From Chryseobacterium ginsenosidimutans (GTDB taxonomy: Bacteria > Bacteroidota > Bacteroidia > Flavobacteriales > Weeksellaceae): DNA of 64,000 nt. The DNA lies in NCBI RefSeq assembly GCF_024807225.1, contig NZ_JANUCO010000001.1:4278001-4342000 (forward strand). Reading direction: 5' to 3'. Below are positions 17,053 to 25,997 of this stretch, piece by piece. A program made the position numbers and the translations under genes. The first letter of the stretch is position 1, and each line of letters starts with the position of its first letter. Under the pieces are notes generated by a model, which made no database searches, had not been told where the DNA came from, and saw only the letters and a list, made by a program, of their open reading frames with translations.

Positions 17053-17994
17053 ATGGAGAAAATTATTGATTCGATCTCAGGATTCATTGATTCTAAATTG
17101 CGCAATCCTTTTATTAATACGTTCATCATTGCTTGGATGGCCTTCAATTGGAAGCCAGTTTTATATTTTATTTTTGCAAAATTTAGTGCAGGGAAAAAGA
17201 TTTGGGTAATTTCTAAATACTATAGTGACATTTGCCACGTATTAATATACCCTGTATTATGGACTATCTTAGTTTTAATTACTATTCCAACAATCCTCGC
17301 TGGCGTTGAATTTGTTGTTAAGTTTATAACCAAATTTCGATTAGGTATTAATGGTGAAATTGCAAAGAAAAGGAACAGTGTTGAAGATCAAATTCTTGAA
17401 GCAAGAAAGGTTGGAAATGTTAATCAATACATTTCCGAACTAAAGGAAAAGATCAATCTTTATGAAAAAGATTTAAGCTCTGAAAGAGCAAAAAACATTG
17501 AGGAATTTAAGAAACATAATGAAGAATTAAAACAGTTAAATGAAAAATATAGTTCCGAAGCAGAAGAACAGTCTAAAAAAATTAATAATTTATTGGTAGA
17601 AAACGAAAGGTTAAAAAATTCAGCTTATGATGATGCATACGTCCAAGATAGGCTTAAGGATAGTGAAAAACAAAAAGAAAGCTTAAGAGAAGAAATAAAT
17701 CAGTTAAGGATAGACCTAGACACTGAAAAGGCTATAGCTTATTTAAGCTCATATTTCCAAACAAATGAAAAATTTAGTAGATACTTTGAATTTGATGATG
17801 GTTCAAAATTACTTCTTTCATATCAACATGATGAAACACCAATTGTGTATGATGTAAATTATAACGAAGTAGTAAATTTAGGCAGACTTGTAATGGATCT
17901 TCAAAACAAAAATGCAACTAAAGAAATAACTTTAGAAAAATACAATGGTAAAACAGTCAAGCCAAGAGATCTTATAAGATTTAGTATTAACTAA
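17053..17994 (+). CDS. Orphan two-TM coiled-coil membrane protein
   Basis: A 313-residue protein I do not recognise by name. Residues 1-20 (MEKIIDSISGFIDSKLRNPF) precede a first membrane helix at about 21-46 (FIIAWMAFNWKPVLYFIF) and a second at about 68-95 (VLIYPVLWTILVLITIPTIL). A long coiled coil rich in Glu, Lys and Asn covers about 110-230. A small globular tail follows (YLSSYFQTNEKFSRYFEF, ending at NGKTVKPRDLIRFSIN). The KLRNPF-x-T-x-II-x-WM opening recalls a group of hypothetical membrane proteins found in accessory DNA. Its own promoter, and its place beside the UmuD and LamG remnants, suggest horizontal gain. A defence or sensor role is speculation. Confidence 0.7.
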   Translation: MEKIIDSISGFIDSKLRNPFINTFIIAWMAFNWKPVLYFIFAKFSAGKKIWVISKYYSDICHVLIYPVLWTILVLITIPTILAGVEFVVKFITKFRLGINGEIAKKRNSVEDQILEARKVGNVNQYISELKEKINLYEKDLSSERAKNIEEFKKHNEELKQLNEKYSSEAEEQSKKINNLLVENERLKNSAYDDAYVQDRLKDSEKQKESLREEINQLRIDLDTEKAIAYLSSYFQTNEKFSRYFEFDDGSKLLLSYQHDETPIVYDVNYNEVVNLGRLVMDLQNKNATKEITLEKYNGKTVKPRDLIRFSIN

Positions 17995-18042
17995 TTTATA
18001 TTCCCCACTGTAATGAAGTGGTTTTTTATAGACATCTTTTCG

Positions 18043-18171
18043 CTAATTATTATATAAATCCGTAATCTCTTGTTGAGATAATATCCTATTCCATACTTTG
18101 AATTCTTCTATCTGAGCAATTAAATCTAAAGAGCTGGAATCAAAGTCCAAAAGAACAGAATATAGATAATT
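18043..18171 (-). pseudogene. C-terminal remnant of a LamG/concanavalin-like domain
   Basis: The 42 codons read NYLYSVLLDFDSSSLDL followed by IAQIEEFKVWNRILSQQEIT and end at DLYNN. The IEEFKVWNRILSQQEITDLY pattern is the characteristic end of LamG jelly-roll domains in Bacteroidota surface proteins (compare I-D-x-V-x-I-W-N-R-A-L-S). An in-frame stop lies directly upstream and no domain body is present, so this is a relic of a deleted surface protein. Confidence 0.55.
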
Positions 18172-18269
18172 CTATATAAATAGAATACGAGTACACAAAC
18201 CGCCCAAAAGTAAAACAAAAAGCTCTGCAGTTTATCTTTTCACAGTGGTTAAATCAAGCTATAAAAAAA

Positions 18270-18286
18270 CCTCTCATGATGAGAGG
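18270..18286 (-). terminator. Palindromic hairpin with minus-strand T run
   Basis: CCTCTCATGATGAGAGG is an 8+1+8 palindrome. On the minus strand it is followed by seven T residues, the form of an intrinsic terminator. The minus-strand transcript it would end is not known. Confidence 0.6.
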
Positions 18287-18370
18287 CAAACTACTGAGAA
18301 TAACGTGTGTTATTGATCTGGTAAAATTACATGGTAATCTGTTGGCAATTCATGATCTTAATCATAAGAG

Positions 18371-18448
18371 AAAAGTCCCCATATTTCTAAGGGGACTAAA
18401 ACTAATAACCATGAAAACTCAATAAACATGAGGATCATTACAAATATA
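18371..18448 (-). ncRNA. Small-RNA-like element A1
   Basis: On the minus strand the order is TATATTTG (18448-18441, a -7 match), then ctcatgtttattgag, the core TTTTCATGGTTATTAGTTTT, then a GTCCCC/GGGGAC hairpin (18391-18396 with 18375-18380), then TTTT. A promoter-like site and an intrinsic terminator thus bracket about 66 bases. Element A2 at 18926-19004 has the same order and core with a changed hairpin. No conserved peptide is encoded on either strand. Confidence 0.45.
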
Positions 18449-18551
18449 TTGATTTATTTTTATTACAGATTATAATTCTGGTCTATTATTTATTACTGTC
18501 TTTTTTAAAATTATTCACACTATATTGATTAAATTTACCCAAAGTATTTTC

Positions 18552-18779
18552 ATGACCTTCAACGAAGCACTAAAACACAAAAGAAATATCTTAAAAAATT
18601 CAAGCGAATTCACAAAAACTCTTTACGATTACATTATCATTCCGGCTTTGGAAGAAGAAGGCGTAAAATATATCGATGAGTTCCGCAAATCCCCATCTTC
18701 CTTTCTTGATGAGAGCTGCAAAATCTATAGCAGTGACTCTAAATTCAAAGTTTTTTTATTCGCGAAAAACCAAAATTAA
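18552..18779 (+). CDS. Hypothetical 75-residue protein
   Basis: A small, probably cytoplasmic protein starting MTFNEALKHKRNILKNSSEF and ending SKFKVFLFAKNQN. The ATG at 18552 is preferred to a TTG nine codons earlier. Most of it looks helical, with a short beta-like end (KFKVFLFAK). The even codon pattern and lack of low complexity suggest a real gene. I recognise no domain. It stands alone between small-RNA-like elements A1 and A2. Confidence 0.6.
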   Translation: MTFNEALKHKRNILKNSSEFTKTLYDYIIIPALEEEGVKYIDEFRKSPSSFLDESCKIYSSDSKFKVFLFAKNQN

Positions 18780-19229
18780 AAAGATAAAAGCTTTCTGTTT
18801 TTACCGATAAAAAATTTGTTCAAATCTTTATTTTAACGGCAAAAGATTCAATATTTTGTGGTTAATTTTTTAATTAGTTTAAACATATTTAATATTAAAA
18901 AACACGGAATGAATTGTATTAATAAAAAAATCCCCATATCTCTATGAGGATTAAAAACTAATAACCATGAAAACTCAAATTAAACATGAGTGACTGCAAA
19001 TGTATGAAATGTCTGCTTTACGTGGGTCTATTAGCAGTATTAATTGAATCAATTAACAAACTTTAGTATAGATTAAAAAAGAGTTAAGAACATCATAAAG
19101 CGAAATGTTTTTGATGTTTTGTAAACTCTATACTTGCTGCTCGCTATTTTAACAAATAGTAACAAACGAAATTACAGATTACAAAAACATAATAATTGTT
19201 AAAATTTATATGCTGATAAAATAAAAAAA
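18780..19229. other. Intergenic region with repeat-like sequence and element A2
   Basis: Minus-strand sequence at 18800-18862 (accacaaaatattgaatc and neighbours) resembles the repeat material at 4337 and 10582. Element A2 follows at 18926-19004. The rest is AT-rich with no gene seen. Confidence 0.45.
18926..19004 (-). ncRNA. Small-RNA-like element A2
   Basis: On the minus strand TACATTTG (19004-18997, a -7 match) is followed by cactcatgtttaatttgag, the same core TTTTCATGGTTATTAGTTTT as A1, a hairpin TCCTCA/TATGGGGA with one mismatch, and seven T residues. The A1 and A2 stems differ in sequence but keep position, which favours an RNA role over a protein one. Confidence 0.45.
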
Positions 19230-19253
19230 TAAGCTCTCATTTCTGAGAGCTTA
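19230..19253 (-). terminator. Terminator of the large T9SS protein gene
   Basis: A perfect 10-bp stem TAAGCTCTCA/TGAGAGCTTA with a TTTC loop, followed by a T run on the minus strand, 30 bases after the stop codon. Confidence 0.85.
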
Positions 19254-19282
19254 TCCTATTGCAAATTATCAATAATTAATTA

Positions 19283-22200
19283 TTATTCTTTAATAAACTT
19301 CTTCTGAGCAGTTCCCTTCGCATCATCAATATCAATTACATAAATTCCGTTGATTAATGCATGTACATCAATCTTGTTGTTTAAAATAATTCCTGATGAT
19401 ACAATCTGTCCTGCAGAGTTGTAGATCTTATAATTAGCTCTTGCGCTAATGTTTTTCACATTCAATACTGTTTTCACCGGGTTAGGGTAAATCAATATCT
19501 CTGTTTGATTGATCGGGTTTGGAACAATCGGTTTAGAAATTCTTACGGTGTAGTCTTCAACTTCTCCAGTTGGGAAGCTTGTACAGTTCACAGGAATTCC
19601 GTCTTTCTGTAGTGCCACTCTCATTACAACATATTTGAAATCTGTCATACTGATGAATGCGTCTGCAGGTACAGAGAATGTTCCGGTTACTGTCTGATCA
19701 GCATTTGGCCCATTAACTAATATTCTTTCATTAATATCAAAATATCCGTTTCTGTTGAAGTCAATCCAAACAGCAACTCCTGCATTTGCGCTACCTGTAA
19801 GTTTTTTATCGATAGTAATTGTATTGTTCGTAGAACCTTGGATCAACTCGATAAATTTCGGCACAACACCAGTATAATCTGTATAGTTTGAAGCCAATGA
19901 CGTGTTTGTCATCTCAGGTTTACCATTTGGCGTCACCGTCACTTTTGAAATATATTCAGAAGATGATGTTGTAGACTTCACTTGGCAGTATACTATCGTT
20001 GGTGTTGTAAATAAATAAGGCTGCGTATAAGTACCCGGAGTTCCGCTACAAACGTTTACTACCTGCATTTCGTACTGAGTTAATTCTAATAAACCTGTCA
20101 AAGTAACTGTATTTGTTGCAGAAGGAACCATTGTCCAGCTCGGAATACCTACTTTTCTATATCTTAAGATATAAGTCGCACCAGGGAAAGGATCCCAAGT
20201 TACTTCAGCCGTAGTTGTCGTAAGATTGGTAATTGTTAATCCCGGAGGAGGAACCTGACAAGTTCTTTCTGTAGTAAATACTTTAGGATTAGACCAAGTG
20301 TTTAATGTTGATTCATTATCACACATATTAGCAATCTGAACTTCATATGTTGTATAAACACTTAATCCGGCAAGAGTATATGTATTTGCAGGAGCTAAAG
20401 GCAAAGGAATATTTGCACTCCATCCACCAGCTCCACTTCCTACGATTCTATATCTTAAGAAATAATGAGAACTTATTGCCAATGGCGACCAAGTAATCAA
20501 TGCGGATGTTGTAGTAACATTACTTACTGTAACATTTGGAGGTGTAGGATCACATCTTGTCGTAAATACCTTCGGCGTATTAGTACCTTCAACACTATTA
20601 CAAACAGCAACTACCATTACTTCATATGTCGTAGCAGGATCTAAACCTGTTGTCATCACATAGCTGGTTGCAGGTGGTGCAATTACTACAGATGAATTTG
20701 GCCATCCTGTAGTTCCTTGTTTTCTCCAATATACTTTGTAACCAAGATTGTCTGGAGAAGCCGTCCAATGTACCGTTGCAGCATTGTGAGTAACGGTGTC
20801 TACAAATACGTTTGTAGGAGCCGTAGTAGAACAAGGTCTAATAACAAATGTAAAGTCTACATAATTTCCATAAGGAGCAGATCCGCAAGGAGTCATAGTC
20901 CCAATGAAAGAAGCTGCAAATCTTGCTCTATAAGAACCTGAAGGGCGACCTACAGAACTAATTGGCGCATTCACAACCGCAGGAATATAACCTCCTGAAT
21001 AATATACTTGTTCAGTAGTAGGATCAAATACCATATCATTGTTCCAATCTATCCATATATAATAGTAGAACGTACTTGTTCCTGCATTCATTGAAACATT
21101 TGCCACTCCTCCTGGTAATACTGAGAAGCTTGTAGCAGAATTGTTTACATATGCACTGTATGTTGTAGCTGTATATGCTAGATTAGTAAAACCATTAGTA
21201 GTAGTAATACTCTTCAAATAATATGTTGTTGAAGATGATCCTCCCGTAGGAACACAGTAATTGGTATAAACCGTACGTGGACCAGACCAATAACTAAGAT
21301 CAGTACCACTACATCTTGCTCTTACCCAAATATAATATGTTGTACTAGGAGCCAATCCAGCGATTAACTGAGATGGTCCTGCAACACCTGTATACTGAGG
21401 GATAGTAGCTGCAGTAGGAGCTACACCTGTTGTATTATAATAAACATCATAACCATTTGCCGGTGGCGTACCCGGTATCGTCCATTGTATTGTTGTACTT
21501 GTTGTTGTTGTACTTAATATCGTTAAACCTGTAGGAGGCAAACATGTAGGAGGAGCAACAACAGATAAAGTAAAGTCTACGTAGTTTCCATAAGGAGCAG
21601 GTCCACAAGCCGTAGTAGCACCAATAAAAGAAGATGATGCACGAACTTTGTAGTTTCCTAATGCCTGTCCTGCAGGTATTGCAATAGTTGCAGTTCCTGT
21701 TGCAGTATAGGTAGTTGTAGCTAGAATAGTTTCACCCGGATCATTAAAATCAAGATCATTATTCCAGTCAATACGTAAATAATAAAAATATGTACTTCCA
21801 CCTGATGTAGCCAGGTTAGTAACCACGCTAAATCCTGGAGAACTCATTACAACTCCCGGCGAATTAACATAAGCCTGATATGAAGAAGCAGTATAAGCAA
21901 GGTTTGTCCATCCTCCGGTAGTGGTAATATTATTTAAATAATAAGTCGTTGAAGATGAACCTCCGGTAGGAATACAATGTCCTGTATATACATTAAGTGG
22001 TCCTGTCAGTGAACTCTGATCAGTTGCACTACATTTTGCTTTAATCCACACATAATAACTTGTAGCTGGAGTCAATCCTGGAATTGTATAGCTTGTAGCT
22101 GTTCCTGCAATACCCGTAATTTGTGGAGTACCTGGAGGAGTAGTTGTTGTACTATAATAGATTTCATATCCATTTGCTGGCGGTGTAGAAGGCGTAGCCC

Positions 22201-23032
22201 AGCTAACCGAAGCACTTGTAGTAGTCATCCCTGTGGAAACAAAACCAGATGGCCCAAAACAAGATGGCGGAGTCCAAGTATAGGTAAGACCACTCGTTGG
22301 CATTCCCGGAGTAACTGCAGTTGTATTAAACGCTTGTGTACTAGTATTTGCAGTTCCTAAAGTTGAACTAGTAAATAATAAACTTGTAGCATTAAGTCGA
22401 TTATTAAAGTCTGCATTTGTAGCACCTCTCAATCCTATTTGTGCACTACCACTTATAGAAGTAGTTCCTACTAGATAAGAACCGTTTTTATATACTACAG
22501 CAATAGTATTTGTCGTTTCTCTAAGTCTGATTTGAAAAGACTGACTGTAAACAAGTGTTGTAGAAGTAGAGTAAGCAGGTCTGAAATCAGTCCATTGTAC
22601 CACTATCTCTCTGTTAGGAGCCGTCCCAACAACTGCCCAACTGATATTACCAGTTGTAGATCCAAGGTTAAAAACCGAGTTTAAATCTTTTCCGAATGCA
22701 GATACAGCACCCGCATATCCTTCAGTTCCGGAAATCGGACTGTAACTACTCGTTCCTGGTACAGTAGCTCCGAAGGTAAGGAATCCATTTGTGGAAACAT
22801 TTATAGAAGTATAATTAGTTCCATTAAATGAAACACCAAAAGGAAGAGTTACAGGATAGATGACATCATCTAACGAAGCAGCACCTGTATTTCCAGTGGC
22901 AGTTACCAGTACCGTCGCTGTACTTGGCAAAGGAGTATAAGTTCCTGCAGACTGTGCAAAGCTGTAAGAACTTACTTGTGCATTCACGATATATGAAAGC
23001 GCCAAGAAAAAAAATAATAGAATTTTCTTCAT
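19283..23032 (-). CDS. Large T9SS-exported surface protein with FN3 and GEVED repeats
   Basis: A 1249-residue secreted protein. The signal peptide MKKILLFFFLALSYIVNAQ is followed by a beta-sandwich region to about 250 and then alternating modules. Fibronectin type III domains lie near 262-345, 497-585, 738-820, 826-912 and 918-1000 (NGYEIYYSTT, NGYDVYYNTT, LGYKVYWRKQ). GEVED-like domains lie near 355-490, 592-735 and 1010-1155 (DWNNDLDF, APYGNYVDF, GEVEDYTV). The end (ILIYPNPVKTVLNVKN to QKKFIKE) is a type A T9SS sorting domain that directs it to the cell surface or medium. The two first FN3-GEVED pairs are near copies. It is probably an adhesin or glycan-binding protein; no enzyme domain is seen. 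Confidence 0.9.
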   Translation of the reverse strand: MKKILLFFFLALSYIVNAQVSSYSFAQSAGTYTPLPSTATVLVTATGNTGAASLDDVIYPVTLPFGVSFNGTNYTSINVSTNGFLTFGATVPGTSSYSPISGTEGYAGAVSAFGKDLNSVFNLGSTTGNISWAVVGTAPNREIVVQWTDFRPAYSTSTTLVYSQSFQIRLRETTNTIAVVYKNGSYLVGTTSISGSAQIGLRGATNADFNNRLNATSLLFTSSTLGTANTSTQAFNTTAVTPGMPTSGLTYTWTPPSCFGPSGFVSTGMTTTSASVSWATPSTPPANGYEIYYSTTTTPPGTPQITGIAGTATSYTIPGLTPATSYYVWIKAKCSATDQSSLTGPLNVYTGHCIPTGGSSSTTYYLNNITTTGGWTNLAYTASSYQAYVNSPGVVMSSPGFSVVTNLATSGGSTYFYYLRIDWNNDLDFNDPGETILATTTYTATGTATIAIPAGQALGNYKVRASSSFIGATTACGPAPYGNYVDFTLSVVAPPTCLPPTGLTILSTTTTSTTIQWTIPGTPPANGYDVYYNTTGVAPTAATIPQYTGVAGPSQLIAGLAPSTTYYIWVRARCSGTDLSYWSGPRTVYTNYCVPTGGSSSTTYYLKSITTTNGFTNLAYTATTYSAYVNNSATSFSVLPGGVANVSMNAGTSTFYYYIWIDWNNDMVFDPTTEQVYYSGGYIPAVVNAPISSVGRPSGSYRARFAASFIGTMTPCGSAPYGNYVDFTFVIRPCSTTAPTNVFVDTVTHNAATVHWTASPDNLGYKVYWRKQGTTGWPNSSVVIAPPATSYVMTTGLDPATTYEVMVVAVCNSVEGTNTPKVFTTRCDPTPPNVTVSNVTTTSALITWSPLAISSHYFLRYRIVGSGAGGWSANIPLPLAPANTYTLAGLSVYTTYEVQIANMCDNESTLNTWSNPKVFTTERTCQVPPPGLTITNLTTTTAEVTWDPFPGATYILRYRKVGIPSWTMVPSATNTVTLTGLLELTQYEMQVVNVCSGTPGTYTQPYLFTTPTIVYCQVKSTTSSSEYISKVTVTPNGKPEMTNTSLASNYTDYTGVVPKFIELIQGSTNNTITIDKKLTGSANAGVAVWIDFNRNGYFDINERILVNGPNADQTVTGTFSVPADAFISMTDFKYVVMRVALQKDGIPVNCTSFPTGEVEDYTVRISKPIVPNPINQTEILIYPNPVKTVLNVKNISARANYKIYNSAGQIVSSGIILNNKIDVHALINGIYVIDIDDAKGTAQKKFIKE

Positions 23033-23925
23033 GTTACTAAATATTAGTTCCTCTAAGGGGTAGGAAAATTATAAATTTTAATTAAAGAATAATCTTTTGA
23101 AGCTAGTCTATACAAAAGATCTGGGTTGTCACAAGTTTGAAAAAAAGTAAAATAATTCACCATAGGCTATAATTTAATATTAGTTACTGCAAATCTAATT
23201 CGTTTTTTGATAATTTATAGCATAAATCACAATGTTTTTTATAGAAATTTTCTTAATTTTTAACAGAGAATTTATTGAAACTCCTATATATACATATTTA
23301 AAACAAACGTTTAGCAATAAATTTTATTATCCGACCCATTGCCTGTAGAATAAATTCATCAACAATATTTATTAACGCCCGCTTTCAATTTCATAATTAA
23401 AAACACGAGAAAAAGTTTAAAAACATCTAAATTATTATTATTTATTAAATTATCTACAAATTATAAGCACTTCTACATTTCACAATTAATTTCTCCAAAA
23501 AGAGGATTTTCATGTAAAACTTTCACTAATTACATAAAAAGGATCTTCTTTAAAGAAGACCCCAAAACACAAATGATGAAAAAGATTTTATACTAGAGTT
23601 AACTATAATTTCTTCTGTAAAGTTAGCCCTAACAATTTTTTTATCTTATGAGCCAGTTCACATTCTCGCCAACTTTCATAAAATCATCACTCCACCCCAA
23701 ATTCTCAAGAATTTATACATCAAATAAATTCTATGCAGCTTCGCCTAAAAAGAATATATAACACTAATAAACAAACAGTTAAAAGACAAAAAACTTCCAA
23801 TCCAATCTTAATCTAAAGAAATAATTCTATAAAATATGAATTATTATTAAAATAAGAAATGATTTGAATCAAAATATTTTAAGATTATATTGAATAAATT
23901 TGTTTGATAATTAAATCATACAAAA
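23033..23925. other. Long AT-rich intergenic region
   Basis: An 893-base gap. Small-RNA-like element B1 is at 23536-23590 and a TAAATTTG promoter match is at 23895-23902. Two very short minus-strand frames near 23301-23375 and 23646-23715 look protein-like (ENLGWSDDFMKVGENVNWLI in the second) but are too short to call. Nothing else is seen. Confidence 0.5.
23536..23590 (-). ncRNA. Small-RNA-like element B1
   Basis: Minus strand: TTTTTCATCATTTGTGTTTT, then a hairpin with arms TCTTC/GAAGA extended by GG/CC (23541-23562), then TTTTT. Element B2 at 24760-24833 has the same core and a different stem, and A1/A2 share the outline TTTTCAT...TTTT-hairpin-T. A weak -7 match (TAACTTTA) lies upstream near 23627. 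Confidence 0.4.
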
Positions 23926-24756
23926 GTGAATAAAATATCCATATTAATCGCAAATTACAAGAATGGAAAGTACTTCAGAGATTGTTATGAATCAATTATA
24001 TCACAGAGTTATGAAAATTGGGAAGTCATTATTGTAGATGATTGTTCATCGGATAATTCTGTACAGCTTATCGAAGACTTGATAAAAGATGATGACCGTT
24101 TTAAATTGTATCAAAATGAGACCAATAAAGGTTGCGGATACACCAAAAGAAAATGTGTAGATCTCTCAACAGGAGATTTTTGTGCGTTTTTAGATCCTGA
24201 TGATGCGCTGTTTTATTATTCAATTGAATGTTCAATGGATGAATTTCAAAAAACAAACAAAATTGTGGCAACCTATTCACAATTAATATTTTGTGATGAA
24301 AAACTAAATCCAAGAGAAGTATTTTCTAAGATCAAACAAATCAATAATAACAGATTTTTTTTCAACACTCCTATTCAGCTTTCTGCATTTTTTGTATTTA
24401 AAAAAGAGGCCTATCTGCAAACCTGTGGAATTAATCCGAATCTTAAAAATGCCGTAGATCAGGATCTTTACTTAAAATTGCTGGAAGTGGGTGATGCAAA
24501 ATTCATTGACGAAGTTTTATACAAATATAGACTTCACACCAACGGAATTTCTCAGCACACTTCAAAACAAAGTGCCAAAGAATCCTTTGCAAGAGTCATT
24601 CATCAGGCAATGAAAAGGCGAAAAATCAGCTCAATCAACAACATGCCTATTCCGGAAAAATTTACAGCACCCGATGAAATTTATAATCTTTTAAATTATC
24701 AGACCAAAATTCCTTACAGAATCATGAACAGGATAAAATCTACGCTGCATATGTAA
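23926..24756 (+). CDS. Family 2 glycosyltransferase
   Basis: A 276-residue GT-A fold enzyme. Features are the N-terminal SILIANYKNGKYFRDC, IISQSYENWEVIIVDDCSSD (residues 25-44) with the nucleotide-binding aspartates, the DxD-type metal site FLDPDDAL near residue 90, and the acceptor-side VDQDLYLKLLEVG. It would transfer a sugar from a nucleotide donor to a surface glycan. The start is GTG at 23926, with TAAATTTG 24 bases upstream. No other polysaccharide genes are nearby, so it is an orphan. Confidence 0.88.
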   Translation: MNKISILIANYKNGKYFRDCYESIISQSYENWEVIIVDDCSSDNSVQLIEDLIKDDDRFKLYQNETNKGCGYTKRKCVDLSTGDFCAFLDPDDALFYYSIECSMDEFQKTNKIVATYSQLIFCDEKLNPREVFSKIKQINNNRFFFNTPIQLSAFFVFKKEAYLQTCGINPNLKNAVDQDLYLKLLEVGDAKFIDEVLYKYRLHTNGISQHTSKQSAKESFARVIHQAMKRRKISSINNMPIPEKFTAPDEIYNLLNYQTKIPYRIMNRIKSTLHM

Positions 24757-25414
24757 CATAAAAATGGCCTCCTTTTCAGGAGACCATAAAAACACAAATG
24801 ATGAAAAAAATCTATTCAGAGTGCTCTGAACAGAGACGTTTTGTAGCAATAAGGCTACTATATTTTGATTCTACAATTTTCTTTTATTGGATAATTATGT
24901 AGTATAAAAGTCATTCGAAATACGTCTTTTATGCAAGTCGATAGAGCTCAAAGATAATAAGCATTAATGAGATAACAAAATAGTTTTCACTAAAATTAAA
25001 TAAAAGTTAAAAATAATCATAACTCATTTTAAATTAAGTATTTATAAGATTCTAAACTTGGTATAATTTAAAGAATATTATTAATATAATTCCCTACTAT
25101 TAGATATATTTTTAATTATTATCAGTACAAATGATAATATCCCATAAAAGAATAAAAGTCATATAAAAATTTAGATTTTCTTTTTCAATAACCCAAAAAA
25201 AGAGAAAAACTAGCTCAATCGACCAATAAACTGATAAAAAATTCTATATAAAATAGAAATAAGACCCGATCGATATGATGATTTTCATCGATAAATAAAG
25301 TTTTTAAGATTTTTTCTACTTTTTTAACATTACTTAACTAAAGCTTGGCTTCATAATTGAAAATAGTATATTATCAAAGTTTCATGCTTTGACATCCTTA
25401 TTAAAATTTGAATT
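24757..25414. other. Long AT-rich intergenic region
   Basis: A 658-base gap with element B2 at its left end and AT-rich sequence after it. Short palindromes occur (for example ttctatataaaatagaa near 25240, similar to one near 18171). No gene is seen. Confidence 0.5.
24760..24833 (-). ncRNA. Small-RNA-like element B2
   Basis: Minus strand: a 7-bp hairpin TTCAGAG/CTCTGAA (24815-24830), then TTTTTTTCATCATTTGTG with TTTTT, then a stem ATGGTCTCC/GGAGGCCAT (24764-24787) with one mismatch, then TTTTT. The core matches B1. It begins just past the glycosyltransferase stop codon, on the opposite strand, and could also stop that transcript. Confidence 0.42.
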
Positions 25415-25943
25415 ATGAAAAGTATAGTGTTAACAGGTTTATTGTCAGTATTTTTATTGACCGCCTGTAAAAAAGACGATCAGGTAGCTGAAAAATCATT
25501 GGAACAACAAAAAGTGGAATTCCAGATGAGACAATTGGATATTGAAAAACAAAAGCTAGCGATCGAGAAAGAAAAAATGGCTTATGAAGCGCAAAAAAAA
25601 GCAGATAGTACCGTAGAAGCCGAAAAAGCAAAAACTGTTGCTGCTGCCAATGCAAAACCGCAGATCATAAGAGAAACACATACTGTATATAGAGATACAC
25701 CGAGCCAAAGTACCAGCAACGGAAACTACTGCTTCCCAAGGTACTACAACGAAGAAAAAAGGCATAAGTGAAGCTGCAAAAGGAACAGCGATTGGTGCTG
25801 TAGGTGGTGCTGCATTAGGTGCGATCGTTAACAAAAACAACCGTGGTGCAGGTGCCGTAATCGGCGGTGTCATAGGTGGTGCAACAGGATATACTCTGGG
25901 TAGAGCACAAGATAGAAAAAGCGGAAGAGTACAACCGAAATAA
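25415..25943 (+). pseudogene. Glycine-zipper lipoprotein, split by a +1 frameshift
   Basis: The first frame reads a lipoprotein signal (lipobox LLTAC, residues 15-19), a Lys/Glu/Gln-rich coiled coil (about 30-75) and ETHTVYRDT, then stops at 25771. The other frame continues as AKVPATETTASQGTTTKKKG and the glycine zipper AIGAVGGAALGAIV, then GAGAVIGGVIGGATGYTLG, ending at 25943. One extra base near 25690-25710 explains the split. The whole would be a YMGG-like outer membrane lipoprotein of about 175 residues. A terminator follows. Confidence 0.8.
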
Positions 25944-25965
25944 TTATATTTTCACGATAACAAAG

Positions 25966-25993
25966 AAAGATTGCTTATTTTTAGGCAATCTTT
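25966..25993 (+). terminator. Terminator after the glycine-zipper lipoprotein
   Basis: AAAGATTGC and GCAATCTTT form a 9-bp stem with a ten-base loop and a T run. It shows that the next gene starts after it, at 25998. Confidence 0.8.
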
Positions 25994-25997
25994 TTTT

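Larger units (their letters stand above)
17995..18551. other. Intergenic region with gene debris and RNA-like elements
   Basis: Of 557 bases, the minus strand at 18043-18171 is a LamG remnant, 18270-18286 is a palindrome followed by minus-strand T residues, and 18371-18448 is a hairpin element of the small-RNA-like family. Between them, plus-strand 18182-18270 reads like protein (IEYEYTNRPKVKQKALQF) but has no start and a stop just upstream, so I leave it as possible debris. Confidence 0.5.

Noticed and set aside
23301..23375. A minus-strand stretch resembling a glycosyltransferase C-terminus
   Set aside because: Only about 23 codons are open; too short to support a relic call.
24757..25414. 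Possible 6S or other housekeeping RNA gene
   Set aside because: Beyond element B2 I see no conserved secondary structure that I can defend.
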